Shown here piece by piece: positions 38,863 to 47,601 of a stretch of 64,000 bases of DNA (the stretch's first letter is position 1; every line of letters starts with the position of its first letter). The notes under the pieces were generated by a model. That model was given only the letters and a program-made list of their open reading frames with translations, had not been told where the DNA came from and searched no databases. A program made the translations under genes and the position numbers. Origin of the DNA: Beggiatoa leptomitoformis (GTDB taxonomy: Bacteria; Pseudomonadota; Gammaproteobacteria; Beggiatoales; Beggiatoaceae); the NCBI RefSeq assembly GCF_001305575.3, contig NZ_CP012373.2, positions 2,232,001-2,296,000 on the forward strand. The letters are read 5' to 3'.

Positions 38863-39369
38863 TTAGAATATTGGAACTGGCGGAGTAAAAAACCCAACTG
38901 TTTTAAACGCTCTCATGGCAACGCGGTATCCCAGCTTTGTCGGGGGAAAAAAGATGTAATTCGTTTCTTTTTCAGCCGTGTCGATATCTGAAAAATCGGT
39001 TGCTTCTGAGTGAAAGGCGATTGCACCACAGTATGGATAGAGAAAATTTGCATCAGGTATGAAGCTTCTTACGCTGACTTGCTGAATGTTGTACTGATAC
39101 TTTTCTTGTAAATTGAGCGTTGCTCTGCCTACTTTGGAATAGCGATTGACGCGACGACTATCGTTACGGCAAGCCTGAGCAAAGTCGTAGGCATTGGCGA
39201 GTTGCAATAAGGCTTTATCGCCAATGTTAAAAGAGGGGAAGTAACCCCCTTGAGCATTAAGAAGTGCATCAAATGACGGAAAATCGGTATATTCTGATGT
39301 CACTGCATTTAGTGCAGGTAAGGTGAATGACATGGTGCATTCTTTTGAGACTGATGGAAGATTTAGCAT
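38863..39369 (-). CDS. Hypothetical early protein between Ner and transposase
   Basis: A 168-residue soluble protein starting MLNLPSVSKECTMSFTLPALNAV, with AGGAAAC 8 nt before ATG 39369; an ATG 12 codons on is possible. Features are 'NIGDKALLQLANAYDFAQACRNDSRRVNRYSKVG' and an aromatic-rich strand region 'SFIPDANFLYPYCGAIAFHSEATDFSDIDTAEKETNYIFFPP'. No family recognised. The gap to MuA holds a CCCCCA/TGGGGG hairpin (38830-38847) and no gene. Confidence 0.65.
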   Translation of the reverse strand: MLNLPSVSKECTMSFTLPALNAVTSEYTDFPSFDALLNAQGGYFPSFNIGDKALLQLANAYDFAQACRNDSRRVNRYSKVGRATLNLQEKYQYNIQQVSVRSFIPDANFLYPYCGAIAFHSEATDFSDIDTAEKETNYIFFPPTKLGYRVAMRAFKTVGFFTPPVPIF

Positions 39370-39383
39370 GATGTTTCCTTTAT

Positions 39384-39587
39384 TTAAAAAAGTGGTTTGC
39401 CGATGGTTTTTTCTATGCTGTTGATAATGTTGCGGGCGACTAAGCCACGGGGTGGCGTACCACCGCGTTTTATTGCGCGGCGCAAACTGTTATCTACTGT
39501 TCGCGGATGAAAGTTGTGCTGTATCGCCCAAGAGCGAAGGGTGTATCGTTTTTTTTTTAAACGCTGTTTGATGTGTTCTAGGTTCAT
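39384..39587 (-). CDS. Ner-like early regulator
   Basis: A 67-residue HTH protein from ATG 39587 (AAGGA 5-6 nt upstream); the frame is open further upstream, but that part crosses the operators and looks non-coding. It reads 'KKKRYTLRSWAIQHNFHPRTVDNSLRRAIKRGGTPPRGLVARNIINSIEKTIGKPLF', the layout of Ner/Nlp-like proteins. In Mu, Ner turns down early and repressor promoters. It is the first leftward gene, divergent from the repressor. Confidence 0.8.
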   Translation of the reverse strand: MNLEHIKQRLKKKRYTLRSWAIQHNFHPRTVDNSLRRAIKRGGTPPRGLVARNIINSIEKTIGKPLF

Positions 39588-39636
39588 GGTTTGTCCTTGA
39601 TGTGTTCCTATTGTTGGTACACATGATGCTAATATA

Positions 39637-39668
39637 GTCGCTATAACGACACATGTCAATATAGCGAC
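39637..39668. promoter_or_regulatory. Paired repressor/Ner operators
   Basis: GTCGCTATAACGAC (39637-39650) and GTCAATATAGCGAC (39655-39668) are 14-bp dyads with GTCG/CGAC arms, 18 bp apart, in the short region between the divergent Ner and repressor starts. A third copy lies inside the repressor gene. They are the likely immunity operators. Confidence 0.8.
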
Positions 39669-39683
39669 AACATTGAGGGAATT

Positions 39684-40037
39684 ATGGGAATCGGTAGCAG
39701 AATAAAAGAAATTAGACTTTCTAAAAAACTGAATCAAAAAAGATTTTCTGAAATAACAAACGTATCTCGTAGCTATATATCAGAAATAGAATCTGAGAAA
39801 AGCAAGGTATCTATTGATGTAGCTGTCGGTATAGCGACTCATTTTCCTGACATTAATTTGAATTGGCTACTTACTGGGGATGGAAATATCCTTGATCACA
39901 ATTTTCACCGAAAAACGCCCGCAAATAACCAGCCGTCAGAAACCCAGCACGTGACGAAAAAAGAACTGATGGATACGCTTGAATTAATCCTTCAAGAAAC
40001 GGAGAAAGGCATGGAATTGGTTAAAAAAATGGGTTAA
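39684..40037 (+). CDS. Prophage repressor (HTH_3/CI-like)
   Basis: A 117-residue protein. Residues about 5-60 are a classic HTH ('IGSRIKEIRLSKKLNQKRFSEITNVSRSYISEIESEKSKVSIDVAVGIATHFPDINLNWLLTGDG'). The C-terminus is a short helical tail with no peptidase domain, so LexA-type self-cleavage is not expected. GAGGG lies before the ATG. It is divergent from Ner and should bind GTCG-N6-CGAC sites to hold lysogeny. One such site lies in its own coding region. Confidence 0.85.
   Translation: MGIGSRIKEIRLSKKLNQKRFSEITNVSRSYISEIESEKSKVSIDVAVGIATHFPDINLNWLLTGDGNILDHNFHRKTPANNQPSETQHVTKKELMDTLELILQETEKGMELVKKMG
39825..39838. promoter_or_regulatory. Third GTCG-N6-CGAC operator, inside repressor gene
   Basis: GTCGGTATAGCGAC has the same arms and TATA centre as the two intergenic sites. 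Its centre is 170 bp from the nearer one, a spacing that would allow looping or roadblock control of repressor transcription. Confidence 0.65.
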
Positions 40038-40090
40038 AGTGTTCCAACTATTAGAACACTTTAGAAGGTAGGAATAGCGAGACTCAACCT

Positions 40091-40390
40091 ATGACAAAGG
40101 CCAAGAAACTTTATGCCGCGAAGGAATTAAAAGATGTCGTTATCTCTATTCAAACAGATAGAAATTTCTTTGGCATAACCGATAGATTTAATGCAGCGCA
40201 ATCGCTTTATCACAACTTACTAAAAGAGGCTCAAGCAGGAAATATAGAAAGTGTGGAGAAAATAGGCGATGCACTCACCCTTTATTTAGAGATTGCTAGC
40301 GAGATGTACGCCCGTAGTGCCAAATTTAGGGATATTCGTGATAACGAGCTAAAAGACTTGAACGATTTAATCGTAAAATTTGCTGGCTAA
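40091..40390 (+). CDS. Stand-alone paralogue of a tape measure segment
   Basis: A 99-residue protein downstream of the repressor on the same strand. Residues about 13-97 align without gaps to tape measure residues about 2403-2490: both have 'LKD.V.SIQ', 'DRF..AQ..Y..LL..AQ.G', 'YL..ASEMYA.SA.F..IRD..LKDL'. By eye about half of 85 positions are identical. The sequence is helical and soluble. Being expressed with the repressor, it would be made in the lysogen, when the tape measure is not. It might interfere with tails of superinfecting relatives. Another possibility is a captured tail-gene fragment with a new role. Confidence 0.75.
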   Translation: MTKAKKLYAAKELKDVVISIQTDRNFFGITDRFNAAQSLYHNLLKEAQAGNIESVEKIGDALTLYLEIASEMYARSAKFRDIRDNELKDLNDLIVKFAG

Positions 40391-40400
40391 CTACTAAAGG

Positions 40401-40475
40401 TTGCGCAACTTTGCGCAACCAAATATTGCGCAACCTGTAAAATTATTGCGCAACTTTGCGCAACCTGTTGCGCAA
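40401..40475. repeat. Six TTGCGCAA palindromes
   Basis: TTGCGCAA lies at 40401, 40411, 40426, 40446, 40456 and 40468. Start-to-start distances are 10, 15, 20, 10 and 12 bp. Copies 1-2 and 4-5 make the same 20-bp block. The array starts 10 bp after the last phage gene, close to the prophage end. It may be a transposase or accessory protein binding array, or an operator for the repressor-side transcript. Confidence 0.85.
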
Positions 40476-40660
40476 AAACTAACATAAAAAAATGATAAAA
40501 ATTACAGTTTTTTACATAAAAAAACGGCTTAAATTCGTGTTTTTTCCAATTCCTCATAAATGCTCTTAAATCCCCTGATTCACCTATAACAAACAGTAAA
40601 ATATAAAATTTTCCCCACCAAAAAATTTAATTTTCTATTTTCTCATATTTAAATTTCTAT
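40476..40660. other. AT-rich prophage end region without genes
   Basis: Very AT-rich (A- and T-tracts, two copies of ACATAAAAAAA near 40482 and 40514), no ORF of note. This is where the early end of a Mu-like phage should lie. I cannot place the exact terminus or the 5-bp target duplication because the other end is outside the window. Confidence 0.5.
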
Positions 40661-40741
40661 TTACCCCCTACACGCTGCGTTTGCTGTGTATAAAAATAAC
40701 AGACTACATATCACACTAAATACAATACGAAATGCGTTCAT
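40661..40741 (-). CDS. 26-residue signal-peptide-like ORF, possibly truncated
   Basis: Starts MNAFRIVFSVICSLLFLYTA and ends 'NAACRG' at TAA 40661. A strong GGAGG lies about 11 nt before the ATG. It has a basic residue, a hydrophobic core and an 'ANA-A' signal peptidase-like site, but almost no mature protein. It may be the 5' end of a host secreted-protein gene cut by the prophage, or a tiny entericidin-like peptide. The start and ribosome site are convincing; the 3' end is not. Confidence 0.45.
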   Translation of the reverse strand: MNAFRIVFSVICSLLFLYTANAACRG

Positions 40742-42881
<2,140 letters not shown>

Positions 42882-42963
42882 CTTATCCGAATCATAATCT
42901 ATTTTGCTTTTGAACACGGTTCATTCGGCTAATCCTTATTGTCTGCTTCAGACGGTCTTTAAC

Positions 42964-43008
42964 AACGGATAACACTGCTTTAAGCACTGGTATCCGTTTG
43001 ATAATTTT
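42964..43008. terminator. Terminator between thiN and the hybrid kinase
   Basis: AACGGATA (42964-42971) pairs with TATCCGTT (42991-42998), and an inner TGCT/AGCA can extend the stem. A T-rich stretch, ATAATTTTTTATT, follows on the + strand. The genes converge here. The same ACGGATA/TATCCGT arms recur in the terminator at 47559-47591. Confidence 0.75.
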
Positions 43009-43015
43009 TTATTAC

Positions 43016-46000
43016 TTATTTGCTTGATACTTTCTGCCGTTTTATCTGGATGTAATCCTGCAAGAGTTCGCACAACTCTTTTTCTTGCAACTGTTTGGCA
43101 AGTCTGCTAACTGTCGTGATAAAGTCTTGTAATACATTGTCTTGTTTAATTAACTTTTGCCCATATTGAACAATGCCGTGCATATCACCTTGTAATGCTA
43201 AATCATATAAAACATCTAATTCTGCGAGCGTAGGACTTGGTTGCTGTAGTGGTGGCAGGCTTATGGTGGGTGAGACAGAAAAATTCTCGGGCATGGGTGT
43301 CTCATAAATCCAAACAAAATTTAGATAATGTTGCAAATGACTCAATAAAACATCGGTTGGAATTGGTTTGGCAATAAATGCCTGACATCCTGCGACAATA
43401 CAAGCATCTTGGTCAATTTCAAAAACACTTGCGGAAATGGCAAAAATAATAGTACTAGATAATTCAGGATGTTGACGGACTTGTCGCGCTAATGCCAAAC
43501 CATCTAATCGTGGCATGACAATATCGGTTAATATCGCATCGGGTTTATGTTCTAGTGTAAGTTCAAGAGCTTCTTGTCCATCCTCTGCTTCAATAATCTC
43601 AAATCCTAACTGACTAAGTAAATTACTTAAAACATAGCGATTATCCGCAACATCATCAGCAATCAGGATTTTACAAGGCATTTTGTGCGCGCTATGCGCA
43701 GGAAAATGATAACTGCATATGTGCGGTGTTTCTGAGGAAAAGGGTAATGAGCGTTGTGTAACAACAGGAAAATCTAACCAAACGCGAAAATGGCTTCCTT
43801 GTTTATAAACACTATCAACGGTTATTCGCCCTGCCATTGTTTCTACTAATTTTTTTGTAATGGCTAATCCTAATCCTGTTCCTTGTTCACGATAGTGGGG
43901 TTTACCCAATTGCTCAAAAGGGAGAAAGATTTTCTCTAATGATTCTGTAGCGATGCCTATTCCTGTATCTTCTACATGAAAACAAAATTGATTTCCCTGT
44001 AAATATTCAACAAAAAAAGTAATATTGCCCCGATTAGTAAACTTAACAGCATTACTGAGTAAATTAATTAAAATCTGGCGTAATCGTTTTGCGTCTGCAT
44101 AAATAGTATTTGGTAATATCTCATTATTTTTATAAGAAAAATCAACTCCTTTTTGTTCTGCGCGTGCTTGGAATAAATTAACCAAATCACCTAAAAACTG
44201 CGCTAAATTTATTTCTACAGGTTGTAAATCCAAACGGTTGGCTTCTATTTTAGCAATGTCGAGAATGTCATTAATTAACGTTAGTAAATAATCCCCTGCG
44301 CGTTGCATGATGCCGATGCGTTCCCGCTGTTGCGGATTTAACAAGGTGTCACGGTATAAAATTTGCGCATAGCCAAGGATTGCATTTAATGGGGTACGCA
44401 ATTCATGGCTCATATTGGCTAAAAAGGTTGTTTTAGCGGAATTTGCGACCTCTGCTATATGTTTTGCTTCGCGTAACTGCGCTTCAGTCCGTTTTTGTTC
44501 AGTAATATCTTCAACACTGCTCCAAATGTAAGTTTCTCCATTCCGCTCAATCAATAAACTATGCAATCGCACAGGAACAAGATGACCCGCTTTATGGCGC
44601 AATTCTTTTTCGTAGGGACGAAAATATCGTTTTTTTTGTAGGCTTGCAATTCTATCCTGTTCAAGTGGATGAAATTTTTCAGGTGTGAGTTCCCATAAAC
44701 TCATTTTTCCGCCAATATCCGCCGCTTCATAACCAAGTGCATGTGCGTATGAGGGATTTACCTCAACAAAATCACCCGCTAGCGTAATAAGTGCCAATCC
44801 TATGGGGGATGCATTGATAAGTGTGCGCAAATGGGATTCACTTTGGCGCAGTGCTTGTTCTATTTGCTGATGTTCAGTAATATCTTGAACAATACCGAGA
44901 ATACGGTGCGGTTTACCACTTGCATCATGTAGTAATTCTCCTACACAATGTAAATAACGGGTTTGCCCATCTAACCAACGAATAATCCGATATTCTGTAT
45001 GATACGGTTTACCATGTTCTAACGTATCATGTAAGGCAAAATAGTAAATTTCGCGGTCATCGGGATGAATCAGCGCGTGTAAAATACCATTGTTGATAAC
45101 AGGATATGCGTCGCGTTCAATCCCAAAAATGCGGTATAACTCATCTGACCATTCTTCAGTATTGGTTAAAATATCCCAATCTCTATGTCCAACATGTGCA
45201 ATGCGTTGGGCTTCCGCTAAACGGGCTTCACTATTACGTAGCTTTTCTTCCATCTGTTTACGCAGGGTTATATCTCGCCCAACAGATTGAAATTCTATTA
45301 AATTTCCGTATTCATCAAAAATTGGACTGTCCGTCCATTCAAACCAATGAATATGGCCATCATGAGAAATATTGGGTTGCTCGTAAGTAATAACGGAGGG
45401 GGCTTTAACGTGGGCGCGGTGCAGTTCTAAATAATGTTGGCGATTTTCTAGCGGTAATGAGTGGAGAAATGACCGATTTAATAATTCAGCCCGCGATTTA
45501 CCAAAATGCGTACAATAGGCGTTATTGACAAACATTAACAAGGTATCTGGTGTGATACGACACACTAATTCTGATTGTGATTCGATAATGGTGCGATAAC
45601 AAGACTCGCTATGGCGTAATTCTTCTTCTACACGCCGTTGTTCTGTAATATCAATACCATTGCTAACAATGTATTTCACTACATTCTGTTCATCAACAAT
45701 AACGCTGTTTGACCAAGTAATTAAATGGCGTTTACCTTTTTTATCAACCCAATAACTTTCATATTGCAACGGACACTGTTGCGGTGTGAGTTTGACTAGT
45801 AATTGTTGAATATAATAACTATCTTCAGGTAGTAGAAATAAATCAAAAATAGAACATCCTTGTACTTCTTCAAATTTATAGGCTGTCAACTGCTCACAAG
45901 CACGATTAAAACTTAAAATATGTCCCTTAACATCAATAACCGCTAATAAACTGCTCGCTGTCTGATAAATCGCTTTTATAAAGTCGCGCTCTTCACGCAA

Positions 46001-46432
46001 AGACTTTTCGGCTGATTGCCGCGAAATAGCTTGATTACGCACAGTAAATAAGCGTTCTATAATCACGGGTAACAATTTTACATAATGCGCTTTTTTATCG
46101 CGCATCACATAATCCCCAACACCCAGTTTAATCGCCTCCATAACGATGGATTCATAGCCTGCTTTTACCAACAAAATACTGGCAATTGCAATATTTTGCT
46201 CACCTAACAAGCGCAATAATTGCAAACCATCAAAAGGTTGCAATTGATAATCAAAGATTAACAACGCATAGTTTTCATTTTGCAAAGCCAATAAACCTTG
46301 TTTTGCATCACTCAGATGCGTGACACTAAAACCAACTTGTTGTAAATGGCATTGTACAAGTCTTGCCTGTGCTGGGTTTTTACCAATATATAAAATACGA
46401 CGATGATTTTTGGCAGGATGAATTGTGGACAT
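43016..46432 (-). CDS. Hybrid sensor histidine kinase, REC-PAS(x4)-HisKA-HATPase-REC
   Basis: About 1,138 residues from ATG 46432; an upstream TTG at 46540 would add 36 residues with poor signals. Order: N-terminal receiver (about 11-125, 'LLIFDYQLQPFDG'), four PAS/PAC modules (about 150-650; 'DITEQRR', 'DITLRKQ', 'DITEHQQ', 'DITEQKR' ends), HisKA with His676 in 'NMSHELRTPLNA', HATPase with 'NLLSNAVKFT', 'DTGIGI' and 'GTGLGLAI', and a C-terminal receiver with Asp970 in 'ILTDIVMPRLDG'. No membrane span, so it is a cytosolic sensor. Two receivers indicate a phosphorelay, with the first probably an input from another kinase. No output regulator is adjacent. Confidence 0.9.
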   Translation of the reverse strand: MSTIHPAKNHRRILYIGKNPAQARLVQCHLQQVGFSVTHLSDAKQGLLALQNENYALLIFDYQLQPFDGLQLLRLLGEQNIAIASILLVKAGYESIVMEAIKLGVGDYVMRDKKAHYVKLLPVIIERLFTVRNQAISRQSAEKSLREERDFIKAIYQTASSLLAVIDVKGHILSFNRACEQLTAYKFEEVQGCSIFDLFLLPEDSYYIQQLLVKLTPQQCPLQYESYWVDKKGKRHLITWSNSVIVDEQNVVKYIVSNGIDITEQRRVEEELRHSESCYRTIIESQSELVCRITPDTLLMFVNNAYCTHFGKSRAELLNRSFLHSLPLENRQHYLELHRAHVKAPSVITYEQPNISHDGHIHWFEWTDSPIFDEYGNLIEFQSVGRDITLRKQMEEKLRNSEARLAEAQRIAHVGHRDWDILTNTEEWSDELYRIFGIERDAYPVINNGILHALIHPDDREIYYFALHDTLEHGKPYHTEYRIIRWLDGQTRYLHCVGELLHDASGKPHRILGIVQDITEHQQIEQALRQSESHLRTLINASPIGLALITLAGDFVEVNPSYAHALGYEAADIGGKMSLWELTPEKFHPLEQDRIASLQKKRYFRPYEKELRHKAGHLVPVRLHSLLIERNGETYIWSSVEDITEQKRTEAQLREAKHIAEVANSAKTTFLANMSHELRTPLNAILGYAQILYRDTLLNPQQRERIGIMQRAGDYLLTLINDILDIAKIEANRLDLQPVEINLAQFLGDLVNLFQARAEQKGVDFSYKNNEILPNTIYADAKRLRQILINLLSNAVKFTNRGNITFFVEYLQGNQFCFHVEDTGIGIATESLEKIFLPFEQLGKPHYREQGTGLGLAITKKLVETMAGRITVDSVYKQGSHFRVWLDFPVVTQRSLPFSSETPHICSYHFPAHSAHKMPCKILIADDVADNRYVLSNLLSQLGFEIIEAEDGQEALELTLEHKPDAILTDIVMPRLDGLALARQVRQHPELSSTIIFAISASVFEIDQDACIVAGCQAFIAKPIPTDVLLSHLQHYLNFVWIYETPMPENFSVSPTISLPPLQQPSPTLAELDVLYDLALQGDMHGIVQYGQKLIKQDNVLQDFITTVSRLAKQLQEKELCELLQDYIQIKRQKVSSK

Positions 46433-46695
46433 AACAAGGTGCGTGCAATATCGGTGGACAAAATGCACCGACACACAGTAGTTGAAGAGTTGAAGAAGTG
46501 AGACCCCAAGCAACATAACAAAATCAGTTACAATATACAATTTTCGACGGTGCTAAACGACATAAGGATAAAAAATCTTTTCCGTTTCATATTTGTTGTT
46601 AATGAAAAAGTTTTTTTATGGTTAAATTTATTGATTATCCTTAATTTTTTGGCATTACCCAATTTTTATAAAACAATCTTTAGGAGAACATCAAC
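46433..46695. other. Divergent intergenic region kinase/fabI
   Basis: 263 bp between the kinase (-) and fabI (+). It is AT-rich and must carry both promoters. AGGAG at about 46682-46686 is the fabI ribosome site. I see no convincing promoter hexamers or operator. Confidence 0.4.
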
Positions 46696-47487
46696 ATGGG
46701 TTTTTTAGCAGGTAAGCGTGCGTTAATTGTCGGCTTAGCCAGTACCCGTTCTATTGCATGGGGCGTTGCCCAAGCCATGCACCGCGAAGGCGCGGAATTG
46801 GCTTTTGCTTATCAAGGGGAAAAATTGAAAGAACGGGTAGAAAAAATGGCGGGAGAATGTGGTTCTTCTCTTATTTTTCCTTGCGATGTACAAAGTGATG
46901 AACAAATCCAAAGTGTATTTGATAATCTCGCCAAAACATGGGATGGCTTAGATATTATTATTCATTCTGTTGCGTTTGCCCCTGCGGAAGAATTAAAAGG
47001 TCGCTATTTAGACAATGCTTCTCGTGAAGGGTTTCGCATGGCACATGATATTAGTTCTTATAGCTTTTCTGCCTTAGCAATGGCAGGTCGACAGATGATG
47101 CAAGGACGCAAGGCCGCCTTATTAACCTTGAGTTATTTAGGGGCAGAACGTGCAATGCCTAATTACAATGTGATGGGATTAGCAAAAGCCAGTTTAGAAG
47201 CAAACATGCGTTATTTAGCGTACAGTTTGGGAGAGGAAGGCATACGGGTAAATGCCATTTCCGCAGGGCCTATTCGTACATTAGCCGCAGCGGGTATTGC
47301 CGATTTTCGTAGTATGTTGGATTACGTGCAGGAAAATGCACCGTTACGGCGTAACGTAACGATTGAGGAAGTTGGCAATGTTGCTGCTTTCCTTTGTTCC
47401 GATTTAGCGTCAGGCGTTACAGGTGAAGTTACCTATGTTGATTGTGGATTTAACACCATAGGTATGGGTGGCTATAAGAAGGCTTAA
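46696..47487 (+). CDS. fabI: Enoyl-[acyl-carrier-protein] reductase (NADH)
   Basis: A 263-residue short-chain dehydrogenase of the FabI type. It catalyses the last step of each fatty acid elongation cycle. The NAD site is '[18 protein letters not shown]'. The catalytic residues Tyr147, Tyr157 and Lys164 in '[23 protein letters not shown]' match E. coli Tyr146, Tyr156 and Lys163. '[13 protein letters not shown]' is the flexible substrate loop region. Monocistronic, with a perfect AGGAG ribosome site and a strong terminator. Confidence 0.96.
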   Translation: MGFLAGKRALIVGLASTRSIAWGVAQAMHREGAELAFAYQGEKLKERVEKMAGECGSSLIFPCDVQSDEQIQSVFDNLAKTWDGLDIIIHSVAFAPAEELKGRYLDNASREGFRMAHDISSYSFSALAMAGRQMMQGRKAALLTLSYLGAERAMPNYNVMGLAKASLEANMRYLAYSLGEEGIRVNAISAGPIRTLAAAGIADFRSMLDYVQENAPLRRNVTIEEVGNVAAFLCSDLASGVTGEVTYVDCGFNTIGMGGYKKA

Positions 47488-47558
47488 AGAGATTGTCTAA
47501 ATCAGAATTTTCAGGATTATCAGAATTATAAAAACAGGAAAATTTTTGCAAAAGTAGC

Positions 47559-47597
47559 ACGGATAGCACCGCGTTAAACGGTGTTATCCGTCTTTAT
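47559..47597. terminator. Bidirectional terminator after fabI
   Basis: A 13-bp stem (ACGGATAGCACCG / CGGTGTTATCCGT with one G-T pair) around a 7-nt loop, followed by CTTTATT on the + strand. It sits between the converging fabI and OmpA-TolC genes and probably serves both. Confidence 0.88.
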
Positions 47598-47601
47598 TGA
47601 A

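Larger units (their letters stand above)
1..40660. mobile_element. Mu-like transposable prophage (left part outside window)
   Basis: MuA-type DDE transposase, MuB-type ATPase, Ner-like and repressor genes, gp16 and DUF3164 homologues, Mor-like activator, DUF1804 small terminase, DUF935 portal, gpF, gpG, protease/scaffold and gp36 together define a transposable phage. Tail genes resemble long-tailed siphovirus-type Mu relatives, because a very long tape measure gene is present and no sheath gene is seen. The late distal end lies beyond position 1. The early end falls between the last phage gene (stop at 40390) and metY (40954). I cannot fix it without the other end or an empty site, so the right coordinate is approximate. 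Confidence 0.93.

Noticed and set aside
39588-39737. N-terminal extension of the Ner-like ORF up to 39737
   Set aside because: It would cross both operators and the repressor start, and includes non-conserved hydrophobic sequence; ATG 39587 has a good ribosome site.
42932-42955. CTTCAGACGG resembling the Neisseria DNA uptake sequence (reverse complement CCGTCTGAAG)
   Set aside because: Single copy beside a small hairpin; other host features do not point to Neisseria, and one near match is expected by chance.
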